64,000 nt of DNA, taken from Gnetum montanum (Eukaryota; Streptophyta; Gnetopsida; Gnetales; Gnetaceae). Positions 45,441 to 58,792 of the stretch are shown one piece after another. A program made the translations under genes and the position numbers. The stretch is from assembly GCA_015680685.1 (NCBI GenBank), contig MNCI01000952.1, forward strand, positions 1,078,041 to 1,142,040, in the 5' to 3' direction. The notes beneath the pieces were generated by a model, which saw only the letters and a program-made list of their open reading frames with translations, did no database searches and was not told where the DNA came from. How positions within the stretch are numbered: the first letter of the stretch is position 1; each line of letters opens with the position of its first letter.

Positions 45441-48400
45441 GATCTTCATAAACACCAATTCCCCCATGTGCTGTGACAGATTGCGAGTAGGTACGTTCTC
45501 ATAGATTTAGTTGCAAATAACTGTAGATTGTAGTTTTGCATGTGCATACATATCTATACATAGATATTTGGACAAACATCATGCGTCCCAATCATGGTTT
45601 TATTCATGCCAATCATAGTTTCGTCATTGCATACAAGGGCCACCAACCATATCATAGATTTCTTTATACCCAAAAGAGAATGGACATAACCATGTCTAGA
45701 CATGTCATGCCAAAATGAAAAGAAGTTTGACTAGACAATAGGACATTTGGTACATATTCACATAATTTTGGGATTTCCATAGTGAACTGTGTGGTGGATA
45801 TTATAGTTCCTCTCTTAAAAGATGAGGTATTCACAAAATTTTGGGAGCTATGTAGTGAAATGTGTGGTGGATATTGTAGTACACCTTCTGAAAGATGAGG
45901 TCATTCCACATGATGTGTGCACAATATCTTCTAATTTTCTATTTTGACATTTTTAGCCTTGTAAATTTGCTACACAAAATGCACAAACAGTACACTAAGA
46001 GAGTGCCATTGCTTGGTTTGGTCATGGCCTCTATTGGGGATCAATTATGCAAGAATTGTTTCAAGAAAGCCTAGAATTTTCCTTGTTTAATTTTTACATT
46101 TTTGGGAAAGAAAAATATAGTGGTTCACATTACGATTGGAATAGGAAGTGGAAACTAAAATTTTAATTTCAAAGGTGTTTTGCTTTAGTAATCTTCCACA
46201 GTAAAAGTTTGGTTTCAGTAGCATTATGATCCTTAAGAATGTGTTTGGTCAATCACATCTTCTAGTGCTGAATCTGCATAAATATTAAATCTAAATATTC
46301 AAGGTATCTGGTGTGTTCAAAGATAATAGCCAGATTCACTCTACAAAACTATTAGTAGTGTGAATCTCTTGATGAAGAGATTAATAATCTTCTTCATATA
46401 AAGTTTCAAGCTTGGCAATGTTTTATTAGAAGGTAATAATCTTTTTCATGTAATGCAGATTTAGCATTATTTTAGGTTAGGGTGAGGCCTTGTTGTTGCT
46501 ATCTATTATTTCTCTTGTATTTTTATTTTATTCTTTTTTTACAAGGAAGTTTTTAGAAAGAAGTGAAAATCAATGAAGTCACTTTGAAAAAAGTCAAAGC
46601 CCTATCCTTTTGTTTATTTTTAAGATTATTGTAAATATGAAAACTCACAAGAGCATCTTTAAAATTGATAGGCCTTTCCTTTTTTAAAAAAAATTTGTAG
46701 AGCCTTTTTATTACCACACCATGGGGAACATGTAACCAAACATGCTCTAAAGCACAAAACATCTAATTTTCACCATATATTTCAAAGTGTCCCATACATT
46801 GTCAAAAAGACTTCCATAAGATTTCCATTTCTAGTTTTCATTAAGCTTCATCCTTATATTCATGTAGCACCACTAAAAATTCTTTTATTTTATGTGTTCA
46901 TTATAAAAGTATTTAATAATGAGATAGGATGATTTAGATTAGGAAGGAAATGGAAAAGATCATTTGCTTGCTCATATTCAGCAATAAGCTTAAACATATC
47001 TAGTGAAAGTAAGAAGGCTAGCTCTTGCTTGGCGTAGGTTATCTTGGAAATGTTTTGACTTAATACTTTAGAAATTCCCTAATTTCTCCTCAAATAAATA
47101 TGTCTTTGTAGATTAAAAAATTTTAAATTAGAAAATAATGCCATAGTTGCAAATGTGTTTCAGCGATAACTGTGACTTCATAGGGCTATTACCAAAGCTT
47201 TAGTTATCCATGTACTCAAGTTTGAACTTAAAACAGAGAGTGAGAGTATTTGTTTAAGACAAATAAAAAAGTCAAGGAAGAAATGATGTGATTTCAGTGT
47301 TTTGACAAGATGCATAAGTGACACTTAATTTTTTTTTCTTTTTCCTTATTTGCTTTCTTTTAATGAGTAGACCCTACAAATAATGCTAATTTCTACGAAT
47401 CTCCCTCATTCTAGTACCAAAAAGATGTTATGGTTAGAATCACTATAAATCTAAGATTTGGAATAAGCCTATGTGAAATGAGCTAAGAATTTCATGGCCA
47501 CTTAATAAATAAAGAAACTAATCTCTAAATTGAAAGAGGATTTGCATATCGTTAGAAATTCTAATAACCTAAGATACTATTTTTTCCAAACATAAGTAAA
47601 TAATGAGAGAAAAATAGTGAGTGGAATTGCTAGTAAAAGTAAAATAGATGTGATGAAAAACAAAAAGCATATGTGTGATGTAGTTCAAAAGAAAAATGTT
47701 ACATAGAATGAGGTCTACGAAGAAATAGAGCGCACATGGTTAAAAAAGAAAATTTGTGAAACAAAACAACATAGATTTGATAAATTAAAGAAAATAAATT
47801 GCATCCTTAAATCAAGAGGATAGCAAAACAACTTTGTTATAACACTAACGTAAAATGGAGAAAGAAAAATTGAAATGTAGAAAAAAGCAAAGTAACCATG
47901 AAAGAAACCTAGAAAGATGTAGTGATGACCCTTCAAGATGAAATTAGGGATGAGGGATGGCTAGCAAGAAACTGTGTTACAATGTCATCTTTTTTGATCT
48001 GTGTGCTTGATTGAGATCTCTCAATGGAATAGAACTGCTACAAATTAGGAACTAGTGAGATGTGACAAAATTTGACTTCTGCAGAAAAAATCCAAAGTCA
48101 GTACAACATATATATTATAAAGAGATTTAACAAGAAGAATAATGTTTCTTAGGATTTTTTCTTCATTTTGTGATATACAATTCAATGTGGGTAGGAGGTG
48201 TTAGAAGTTGAATGAATGATAAAGTACCCCAAGGCATATATAGTCAATATGATACTTGAGAAGAATTATAGAGAAATGTCCATTCTCAATGGAAAAGAAT
48301 AGAATATATGCTACTTTTATTACATATAATAACTAATTTAATGGAACAAGAAAAATTTCATTAGTGTTTATGTACTTGAACTTTAGTCATGTTCCCCTAT

Positions 48401-48570
48401 CTTTCTCCCTTAATCTCCTCTAAAATCATTCATAATCCTCTTGATTGAATTTATTGTTGGTAGTTTCATTTTAACAGTTCATGAAGTAAAAGCTTATGAA
48501 GCATGAGGGACCATGATTAAATTGATAGCTCATTAGCTAAAGGTGGGGGATAGATTTAAGAGAGAATTTT
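45441..48570. other. AT-rich interval, no gene seen
   Basis: No conserved coding region on either strand. A 73-bp tandem duplication lies at about 45760-45905 (ATTTTGGGA at 45765 and 45838). The remainder is AT-rich, unclassified old sequence. The last few hundred bases may belong to the 5' part of the LINE that becomes readable from 48580. Confidence 0.5.
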
Positions 48571-48579
48571 TTTTAATTA

Positions 48580-49329
48580 ATTAAAGGAAATTATCTCAAT
48601 AAAAACTCTATTTCTACTATTGGCTATGAAGTAAAAGTTTTATGTAGTGATGAGGATATTCTTCAAGCCTTTCAAAATGAGTACAATAAGATATTTTGGG
48701 ACAAGAGAGACATTGTAGAATAAAGTGCTGCTTGGAATGTTGTTAAAAATGATCTTCCTCAATAGTCTTTGATAAAATGAGAAAAAATTATAATACGGAT
48801 TTTTTTCTTTAAGAACTTTAATATGCTTGTAACTCCTTGCCCAACAATAAGGCTCCGAGTGTTGATAATCCTTTTGCTAAAGTTTATAAAGCTTTGTGGC
48901 CAACCTTGGATTCAAATCTTCATTTAGCAATTCAAGAAGAAATACATCGAGGTTTACTGGGTTCATTTATTAATGCTAGTAAAATTAAATTTATTCCTAA
49001 AGATGGCAAGGGTCAATTTATTAAAGAATAGCTTCCGAGTACTCTTCTAAATACTTCCTACAAGATCAATGCAAAAGCTTTGACGCTTTGATTGAGACAT
49101 CATCTCTTTTCTTTAGTAGGTGTTGAGCAAATAATTCTTGTACCTAATAGATTTATTCTAGATAATATCATGGCTATAGTAGAAGGATGGGAATCAGCAA
49201 ATCATTCTTAGGAACAAGTTGTCTTTATCCAAGTGGATTATGCTAGAGCATACGATAGAATTTCTTGGAATTTTGTTTTTTATGTTGAAGCAACTTGGCT
49301 TTAGGAAAAGAAATTTTTGGCTACATTAT
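48580..49329 (+). pseudogene. LINE (L1-type) reverse transcriptase, first part
   Basis: Plus strand: M-P-N-N-K-A-P-S-V-D (48837 on), F-A-K-V-Y-K-A-L-W, I-K-F-I-P-K, then in adjacent frames L-N-T-S-Y-K-I-N-A-K-A-L, V-P-N-R-F-I-L-D-N-I, and V-D-Y-A-R-A-Y-D-R-I-S-W, the family block containing the first catalytic aspartate. This is the standard order for plant L1 LINE RT. It is interrupted by element F and resumes at 59616. Confidence 0.85.
49325..49329. repeat. Target-site duplication ATTAT, left copy (element F)
   Basis: ATTAT precedes the LTR start at 49330 and recurs at 59611-59615. Confidence 0.85.
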
Positions 49330-50205
49330 TGGTGAGCAACGAGTATACCCTATGCCCAACCATATGAATCACTAGCATTCACTCAGCGATTTGGTCAAAT
49401 TTTGTAGACTTTAGCTCTTTAAGTACACTGGTTTTTAGGAGGTGAATCTATCCATTGCAATCATTGTCTTCTTAGTTCCTCTTGTGAACTGCAAGTGTAT
49501 GGTTAAGAGTAACTAAGGCATCTAATTTTTATCATTTTTTCTTTTATGGTTTAANGACTAAGGCATCTAATTTTTATCATTTTTTCTTTTATGGTTTAAT
49601 TGCGTAAGTGCTAGAAACAAAGTAAAATTAATGTGTAATTAATCTAATTAATCTAGTAACTGACTAACACATAACTAATCCTAACATAGGCATCCATTCC
49701 CACTTTTTGTACACATCTTGAACACATTATAGTGCCACTAGGTTACCAAGCATTAAGCGCTACAAAGATTACCAAGCGTTAAACATATGCTCAAAGTGAT
49801 CATGCTTATGTTTGCTATTTAGCCAATGTTAATTGCTTATTTAAAATTCATTAAAGTACATTTTATGAATATTAAATGCATAAATAAAGCATTAATCTAT
49901 TCCAAGTTCTAGAAGGTTTGATTAGAAAAGTGCACCTTTATTACCATTCACGCTGTTGTGCTCAGGTACATCAGTGCTCGAATAAGGATTTGTACATTTC
50001 ATTGACTCCTACTACAAGCACTTAGAAAATATTCTAACTTTGGGGAAAACAAACTGAAAAAGCATCACTAACAACTAATGGAAAGATGGATGAATCATGC
50101 GCACAAGTGTTATATTTATAGGTTAGCACACATCCCACAATATCATATATCTGATAATGCATCATGGGCTCTGATATTAGGTCCTGGAAAAAAAACAATT
50201 CATCA
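49330..50205 (-). repeat. 3' LTR of element F
   Basis: 876 bp, TGGTGAG...TTCATCA on the top strand. Includes an unresolved base at 49555 flanked by two identical 43-base copies (49512-49554 and 49557-49599). The 5' LTR has only one copy, so the duplication is probably an assembly join. The minus-strand purine tract lies at 50206 on. Confidence 0.88.
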
Positions 50206-52150
50206 CACCTCCACAACTAAATAAAAACTTGTCCTCAAGTGAACAAAAGGAGAAACAAGTTCTTTACAAAATATTGGGAAGGTATGGGATTATTGACTAA
50301 CTAATTGATACACAAACTAACTTAGATCAGACAAATAGATGCTAAGTGCCTAAGTGTACAAATTTAGAATCTTTTACAAAATTTGGTGTTCATGGTAAAA
50401 AAATTGAACACCTTGGCAAAAATTGACATCCAAACCCCTCTGGTAGCTTGAAAATAAGGGAGAATATTAAATGGTCTCAGAGAGGTTCCATTGCATAGCT
50501 TTTGTTGCCTACTCCTGGGATTGTTCATGTTGTTAACTCATTCTCACCCTAGGCTGCTTATTCATTGGTTGAGACAATCTCACTTCTAGTCCATGCATTC
50601 CTTTTGGTGCCATCTATGATGACAATAGTATCAAGGATTAGCGTGTGATGTGTAACTTATAACAAATAGGTACCTTGTCTCTCTTGAGCAGTACACTTGG
50701 CTAAGTTGTGATTATGGCAGATTGATTATTTGAATATTATTTGATTTCTATGGCTACTAGAGTTCCTTGGAAGTGTTTAACCTCATAAATTGATGATTTT
50801 AATGTTATTTCATTAGTTAAACCTTTATGGAAGCTAGAAAAATTTTCCATCAAAAACCTGTGTAGTCCCCATGATATAGAGCTTACCTCTTGTAGTGGTA
50901 GGATTGAAAAATGAGGTAAATTGGATAAGCAGGTGGAAAGTTCTAGGATCTAAAAGTTGTCAACATTAGAGGTAAGGGAAAACCAAGAAGTTTTAACACA
51001 ACTTGAAGTTCTTGGAAAGCCAAAAAAGTCATGAACACAATGAAATGCTTAAAGAGGGTTAAATAATTCACAATAAAAAGAGGTTTTCATTAGAGAACAT
51101 TGTGAAGGAGTGCATAATTTGAGGTCACCAATGGGGCACACAAAGGATTTGATCATGAAAATGCCTAAGGATAAAGAACTTAACTAGCCCAACTAAGAGG
51201 TATGTAAGTGGGTCCTTTCCAAAGTAGGCTCATGCCCTTAATCCCCTTGCATGCCTTCAAACCAAGGAGTTTGTGGACCCCATGGTTGATTAATGGTTGT
51301 GAAAAGTTAAGGACTAAATCTTGTAAGAACCTACTAATAATTTTAACACATCAAACTAAGACATTAAATAAAACCATGAAAACCTGGTAGTTAGGTTAGT
51401 TATGGAAAGTAGTAGCAGATAAAAGAGAAGGTGGAATGGAGTTCTAAGTCATGGTCACATGAAGTCCCTTGTGGATCTTATGATTAAGATGACTCGATAA
51501 AGTCCATCCTTAGTCGAAATCAAAACCAACCACTTACAGTGACTTCGCATCAATATTCTTAGACTAGTCCACCCCCTTGAGATACAAGAATGTGCTCACA
51601 GATCAATCACTATTCCTTATTGAGAAGAAAAGAGAAGTAGTAAGTTAGAAAAGGGCCTTAGTTAGAGGGGACCTTTAGGCATGGGTAACATGTCTTTCTA
51701 GTCCCATAACTAGTGATTGTAACCTATTATTGAGTCTAAGGAGTGTGCTTTAAATTCTCATCGATTATTTCTAAGTTTTACAATTTTATGATTTTTGGAT
51801 GGGAACCACATCATGCAAAGACTTTTAGTTTTCTATTATTGGTCAACAGTAGAATGGTGAGAAATCCATGAAAATACTCAAACATTCAAGAGGGTAGAAA
51901 AGTATAGAGGGCATCGAATCCCTTTGAAGTCACACCCTTATCTAACCATTTAATCCTTCCCAAGTTTGGAAACTACCAAGGTCACAAGTTCACTAAAAGT
52001 TTTATTAAGGAAGGGGCCTCATATTTCCAAAACAAGGAACACCATAGAGTTTGTGAATGGGTGGATGACATGCATTCAGTGCCTATTTCATGAAAAAGAA
52101 ACCATGTCTTAGTTATCAATACCAAAATTCAAAGATAAAATCCAAACATT
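50206..52150 (-). other. Post-pol noncoding block of element F
   Basis: No ORF with a recognisable product. Shares segments with the D and E spacer (AAAGACATGTTACCCATGCC on the minus strand near 51695, CTACTTTGGAAAGGACCC near 51220). No trace of ORF2 is seen between it and the LTR. Confidence 0.6.
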
Positions 52151-52155
52151 AGCAA

Positions 52156-53860
52156 TCAAACAACATTATAGTACAAACCACCATCAATAGTAGCCACAAT
52201 CACATTGTGTCTTGTTGGCAAGAAAGGAATAACCAGACAAAATAAACACAAGAAAAACATGAGAGAAATCAATCCAAATAAACTAAAATATAGAAAAACT
52301 TGTAAAATATGTAAGAAAAAGAAAAATGTATTAACAATGTTGTAAAAGAAAAAAAAGTGTAAAAAACTGAAGAGCCACTTTGTATGATTAGAATGGATGG
52401 CCATCTCCTCCATGACTAAGTTGGAAAGAAGAGATCCAAAATACTCAACGTGCTTGTCCATCCAGTGAGGTGTTGTGGTCACTGGCTCTCTTAGGCTCAT
52501 GGAAATGTTTGATTTGTTGTATGTTGACCAACAATTTCTTATTTAGACTTTTATGTTTGTTTATCAACATGGCCCCAAAAGGAAGGGTTTCATAGATGAT
52601 GTAAGGCCCTTCCCACAACATCTAGAACTTAGTTCATTACAGGACATATGTAGGGTTATAGTAAAGGACCTTGTCTCCTAGTTGAAATTTTACTTTTCTT
52701 ATTTTGAGGTCATGGTGTTGTTTGTTGAATACTTTGTGCAACTCGTTAGATGACATGGCTACCAATTAGTTTTCATCTAGCAAGTTGAAGTTTATCAGTC
52801 TTTTTTTCTTGTGCTAGACTTAGGTCAAGGTCAAGATCACAAGCTGTTGAAAGTGTATGGAGCTCGAATTGAATAGGAAGAGTTGGTAGTTTTTCGTACA
52901 CTAGTTGATAGGAAGAATAGCCTATAGGGAGTTTCCAGGTGAAGTAGTAGGCCCAAAGGGCATCAGTAAGTTTAGTGTTCTAGTCTCTCCTATATTTGCT
53001 AATTGTTCTTGTTAAGATGTTAGTGATTTCCATATTTGTTACCTTTGCTTGACCATTGGCTTGGTAGGATGTTATTAATTTGTGTTCAACCCCCAAGTGT
53101 TGCATGAGCTTTCAAAAGGTAGTATCGGTAAAGTGAGTACCATTATCATAAATAAGTTCACATGGCACACTAAACTTGTCTACAACATATTTTTGTACAA
53201 ATAAAGTAGTTGTAGAAGATGTATAGTCAATGATGGTTGCTACTTCTACCCATTTTGTACAATAGTCAACAATGACTATGATGTACACCTTTCCATTTGA
53301 CATGGGCATTATGGAACCCATGAAGTCAATGCCCCAGATGTCAAAGGGTTCTAGTGGTTGGATCCATTGTTGAGAACCCTCCATATGAGCAATCATTCCA
53401 CCATCATGTTGGTAGTGTTCACAAGAGCAAACAGATTAGTGAGTGTCCTTAAAGAGTATTAGCCAATAATACCTTATCCTCAAGATCTCAATGGGCATGT
53501 GTATCCCAAAATAGTGGCCCCCACAAGGACCCTCATGAGCATCTTGAAGAATGCATATATCAACATCAAGAACACACCAACGAACTAGGCCATCAACACA
53601 CACCTTGTAAAGATGTTCGTTGATTTCCACAAAGTGTTTATCTTGATGAAGAAATTGTTGTTTCTTCCTGCTATCTAGCTCCTGTGGCATCTCCAAAGTG
53701 AGAAGATAGATAAGAGTGCCATTGTACCAGTTAGTCTCATTAGGCACTTGTTCATTTATAGCTCTGGAAAAGAGGAGTTCATTGGGAAATTGATTTGAAA
53801 GTGGGCTCTCCTTCTCTTTGTTGTCCCATCTCAACCAAGATAAGTGGCCAACAACCACAT
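52156..53860 (-). pseudogene. Integrase of element F
   Basis: Minus strand: zinc-binding region with H-E-G-P-C-G-G-H (53535-53510), then F-D-I-W-G-I-D-F-M-G near 53340, V-I-V-D-Y-C-T-K-W-V-E near 53275, Y-D-N-G-T-H-F near 53145 and Y-Q-A-N-G-Q-A near 53060, with the following Q-L-V-Y-E-K block. The first two catalytic aspartates are visible. A T-rich stretch near 52270-52350 lies at the 3' end, as after gag in D. Confidence 0.85.
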
Positions 53861-55100
53861 TCTCAGTTCCCTTTCAATCTACCATCGTAAAATTGAATTT
53901 CTACATGATCACAAGCCATTATATGATACAAGGGCTCACCATTGCATTGTTTATGAGGAAGTGGATTGCATTTTGTTTTGTGTACATGAACACCTTGTAC
54001 CCAAGCACATAGTACTTGAATTTTGCCAAGGCAAACACCACTGCCATCAATTTCTTCTTTGTTGTGGTGTAATTTAACTATGCATCCATAATACTTTGAC
54101 TCACATAGTGGATGTAGTAAGGATGTTTTTGATCATTCAACTGAGTAAGCACAACTCCCAAGGCATAATTTGATGCATCCATCGTGATGTGAAATGGTTT
54201 GGGCTAATTAGGTGCTGGTAGAATTAGAGTTTCTACAAAGCTTATGCTTGAGTTACTAAAATGCATTCTCACATTCCTCAGTCCAAATGAATGGGCATCC
54301 TTCTCTGTAAGCTTCACCGATGATTTAGTGATCTTAGAGAAATTATCTATAAATTATCGATAGTAGCTAGTATGGTCAAGAAATGATCGGACATCTTTGA
54401 TAGTTTTTGATTGGCAGGTAATTCCTTGGATGACCCTTATTTTCTCAAGGTCCACCTCAATCCATTTTTTAGATATTCTATGCCCCAAAACAATGTCTTC
54501 TTGGACCATCAGGTAGCTTTTCTACTAGTTGAGCCAAAGTTTTGTCTCCACACATCTTTTCAGCACTTGCTCAAGATGATCTAGGGCTTGCTCAAATGTA
54601 GCCCCATGGTTATCCATAAAGACTTCCACCTTGCTACCAATTTGCTATTGAAAGATGCTCAGAACAAGGCGTTGGAAGGTTGTAGGAGCATTTCACAGAC
54701 CAAATGACATCTTTTTATATGCACAAGTCCTCCAGGGACTTGTGAACATGGTTTTGGTTTGATTCTTAGGTGCAATATGAATTTTGTTATAGCCATTATA
54801 ACCATCTAGAAAGTTGTAAAAGCAATGCCCAAAGATGGTGTCCAACACCTAGTCCAAAAATGGCAATGGAAAATGATCTTTGTAAGTTGCCATGTTCAAC
54901 AGCCTAAAGCCAATATAGATCCTCCTTTTGTTACCTTTGTTTGGAAATATCACTAGTGGGCTAACCCACTCACTATCTACAATGAGAAAGATGAACCCTA
55001 CCTTGAGGAGTTGTTTAATCTCCTCCTTGATGATTTGCTCAAGTTGGGGTTCAACAATCGCTATGGTTGCCTCTTTGGCTTAATGGAAGGATCTATATAG
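53861..55100 (-). pseudogene. Reverse transcriptase and RNase H of element F
   Basis: RT (about 55090-54540): E-E-I-K-Q-L-L, D-S-E-W-V-S-P-L-V, D-H-F-P-L-P-F, F-L-D-G-Y-N-G-Y, C-A-Y-K-K-M-S-F-G-L, N-A-P-T-T-F-Q-R and V-F-M-D-N, where the second active-site Asp is Asn. RNase H (about 54300-53865): I-T-M-D-A-S-N-Y-A-L-G, L-N-Y-T-T-T-K-K-K-L-M-A-V-V-F-A-L and E-N-V-V-V-G-H-L-S. Stops at several former Gln/Trp/Arg codons. Confidence 0.88.
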
Positions 55101-55576
55101 ATGTAGTACTGTCATATCTTTGAATCAATTCTAGTGAGTTTAGGATATGATCAAGCAAAGCTTGTTGGTCATTTGTTAACCACCTTTGATAGCTTCTTTT
55201 TTTGTTTAGGAGTAAGGTTAGCATTGACAATCACCAGCTTTCCATTATTTAGAAAAGCATATTTCATGTTGGAAAATAGAGTTTTCAACTTTAGGGGCTC
55301 TTGTTTAAAGCTCTTAGGGATTTCCAAGTTTCCCTAGTAAGTGTCATTAGGTTCATCAGAGAGTTGGCAATGAACTTGCCCCAGTTCATCCATGCCTTCA
55401 ATGTAGGCACTTTTTAAGCTCTTAGTTGATTTCATGTAAATTGTTGAGTTGCTATTAGGATCAACTGTCAGCCACTAGGTGCCTTTCTATTTTGTGACTA
55501 TTACATACATGCACCTTTGAATTTTAGACACATTTGCATATTGTTTGCATGTTATGATGGATATACTTTTTCTGGA

Positions 55577-56092
55577 TCATAATTTTTGCACACAATTATA
55601 CCTTGTGTCATTGTATGCGATGCATGGAACTCTCTTCTTCTCTATCTTCTTGAATGTATTTTCCTTGGAAATCTCCAAGGAGAGATCTTTGATTCCCAAT
55701 TGTGCATTAGTGGTGCTCAACCAAGTCCTTCTCATGATGATTGAAAAGTCCCCCTTGTAATTATCAACATGGATCACTAGGAAGTCAGCAGGTTAGGACC
55801 ACCCATAGACAGTGGTCATAATGTCATCTGCTAGCCCCAAGGGAATAGTGATGGACTGATTTGTCAACTCAAGATGAATGTTACTCTTCTTGAGTGGGGA
55901 CAAGTTCCAGGCTTTGTACATATTATGAGAAATTAGATTTACACTAGAACTTGAGTCTAAAATAGATTTCCAAGGCTCATTCCTACTAATTTGTAGGTAA
56001 ATAAGGGGACTCCTAGGATTAGATCTTTTCCTAGAAAGGTGGATAGCCTTAATCCTATTAGTTACCGCATGGGTCAACATGATAATATGCAC
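55577..56092 (-). pseudogene. Aspartic protease of element F
   Basis: Minus strand: P-W-K-S-I-L-D-S-S-S-S-V-N-L-I near 55955 corresponds to the L-x-D-x-G-A-S-V-N-L-M active-site loop of Athila-type proteases, with the Gly lost. It is followed by A-W-N-L-S-P-L-K-K-S-N, S-I-T-I-P-L-G-L-A-D-D-I and, after a stop, a further segment. Pol continues leftward to RT. Confidence 0.75.
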
Positions 56093-56399
56093 TTTGGAAG
56101 GTGTTTGATTTGAAGGGGACTTGAAGGATGTAGATGTAAAGGATGAGGAAGAAGTAGGGTTATCTGCTACATATGTTTATGAGGGCTTTGTAGGACTGTT
56201 GGTTTAGAAGAATGGTCTTTTTTAGGATTTGGTTTTTGAACCACTCACCTGAGGAGCCAGGTGTAAGTTAATTATCCTAGTCGCATTACGTTGCTAAGGA
56301 TGGGTTGGAATTTCACCCTGCATTGATGGAGCATGTGGTAATTAAGTTAATGATGGAGGGAAATGTTCAAAAGGATGAGAAGGGTAGTGAGTAAATGAG

Positions 56400-58640
56400 G
56401 ATTCCCCTCTTGGAGATTAAGCATTTTAGTATTCAGAAGGGTAGTAATGATGCTAGAATGAAGCATGATTGGAAGAGTCATGGAGAAAAGGGTTGTTGAA
56501 CATAGTATCCATATGGATCAGGTTTCTGGTAAGTGTATTGCTACCTTAGTGGTGGCATCCCCCACAACTATGGGTGTTGCCACTACTGGTACTACTCATA
56601 AGGTTATGGTGGAGCTCCACTTAGATGGTAGGCTTGTTGCTGGTGGAAGCACCTAAGATTACCTTGAGGATAAGGTAACCTTTTGGGTGTTTACCTTCTG
56701 GCTAATCTAGGATTTAGAGCATATACCCCAAAATATTGCAATTGTGACATGACAAGGTAAGATCGCTTAGGATGTTCATAGTGGTAGATGTCACATCCAC
56801 CACCATCATCTAATTTTTGGTAGATGACAAGGCAAGATCCACAACCTCCTCTATTGTAGTAGCCTTACCCTTATCCCTTTGGTACGCACATTTAGCTTCC
56901 TTCCTTCTCTTGATATCATGATCACTACTTTGCTTTTTGGATTTCTCTACTATTTTCAAAGTGGTTTAAAAATTTTCATCTAAAGAGTCCCACAATTTAT
57001 CTACCTTGTCCAAAATTTTAGAAACAAATTTTTGAATTAGCAAGGTCTTTTGTTGCACCACCTCATCAAGTGATGTCTCCTCCTCATTACCATAGAACCA
57101 GACCTCCCTTTTGTGAATGGAAGGATCTTAGTTATATTCCTATGTACTTTTCCTTTTTCTTAACTCTCCTTCTTCTTTGGTAACCTACTTAATTAGCCTT
57201 TGAATTTGATGGGCCCTTAATTTTGAAAGTATCACTTGGGCATATACCCCAAGAGTTCTCTATGTTTCTATGTAGAGACCATCTATGATATGGTGGAGCT
57301 CCTCCCTTTGAGAATAATCATGGGAAGGACATCAATGCAAAAGGAAACAGTACTTGCCTATGATTGCATCCAAGGGTTAATGTGTTCCTTGTTTCCAACC
57401 TTGGATCTACTTTCTCAAGTTGGATACTTGGAAGTATGTTTAATACTTGTCATTGCAAAGCTTAAGCATTATACTCCATCTACGGATTGATTTTGGCTCT
57501 AAGGATTGGTACCAACTTTCAACTTTCTTGATGAGTGTCCTTGGGAATAACTTTAATTTTTTCCATTTGTTCTCCATGTTTTGTAAGGCATATGCATCGT
57601 GAAAGGCTTGAAGATGGTTCTATGGATATAATTTATATCCCTTTTAAGGATATTGTTCATATCCAACCACTTGATTATGCTCTCTTTCACATGCCTTGTT
57701 GGAATTCTCATTGCCTTTGCAATGTTCAACATGTTTCAAGTTACAAGTAAAGACTCATCATGGTCATAGCCTCTATGATGGCCATGATGCTCATGATGTC
57801 CTCTATTGTCCCTTTTTTTGTGATGGTAGGCCTCCTTGGATTACCCACACCCTTGGTCTCAACTATTCCGATAGGCTCTCTAATCATCTCTGTCCTCACA
57901 ATCACCTGCATCATGTTCATGTCCTCTACGGCTTTGGTGGGAGATAGAGAATGAAGAAGGTGAAGAGGAAGGAGGAATAGCACCACCATGGAGCCAGCCA
58001 CTCCCTCTTTTGTGGTCACAACCACAATCATCATTGTGATGCTTGTCCTTGTCCTTGCCATGAGTCCCACCTTTGGATCCCCCATCATCATGGGACTCAT
58101 TCTTACATGAACCAGGATTGTTTACAATGGACTGTAAATTCTAGTTCAAGCCCCCTTCATCAAAACCAAGGGGAGGAGAGTCAGTGAATTTAGAACCCTC
58201 AAAGAAGGGATCCTCACTGTCTTTTTAGCCTATCAAGAATAAGGGGTTATTGAACCATTTCCCCTTCAAAGCTTCATAGTGCCTCTCCTATTGCCAGTCT
58301 TTTTTGCATTGTGCATCAGTGGGATGGTAATCTTAATAGTTGTGGTCCTACATAATGTATTCAACATTGAGCCCTTGGATGCCCATCCTCATAAGAGTTT
58401 CATGTAGCATCATAGGAACTAATTGATTGGGTAGCAACACAATGTTATCTTCCATGTCCCTCCACCACAATTGTTCATCTTGATGTAGGATGAAGGTGAA
58501 CTATGGCACATACTCATTGGGATAAGTATATATCACTTTGCATTGTTGGGGCACTGGTGGATTTGATCATTCATTCCTTTATTAATTAGATGTATGCTTG
58601 AACCTTGACAGAGAATCATCCTTGTAAGAAGAAGACATCT
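56400..58640 (-). pseudogene. gag of element F
   Basis: The minus strand in broken frames reads F-N-D-K-Y-Q-T-Y-F-Q-V-S, I-Q-G-W-K-Q-G, C-P-S-H-D-Y, H-H-I-I-D-G-L and L-I-K-x-V-T-K-E-E-G-E-L between about 57500 and 57180. A Lys/Glu coiled-coil and a His/Asn/Pro-rich tail extend to about 56400. The same motif series occurs in A, D and E gags, so the four share a gag ancestor. Many stops. Confidence 0.75.
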
Positions 58641-58792
58641 TTAGATTAGAAGAAAATACCAATGTGCTTTTACAATTATTATTATTATTTTGAATGATTG
58701 CGATTTTAAGGTTTGTTAAAATGATCTTGAATAATTTCATGAAGTCCTAGATAGTGCACATAGCTAACTAAAGTCCCATACAATGGAGCCAA

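Noticed and set aside
57741-58100. Met/Ile/Thr-rich minus-strand ORF of 119 aa within element F
   Set aside because: It is a compositional shadow inside the decayed gag region of F, without any family resemblance.
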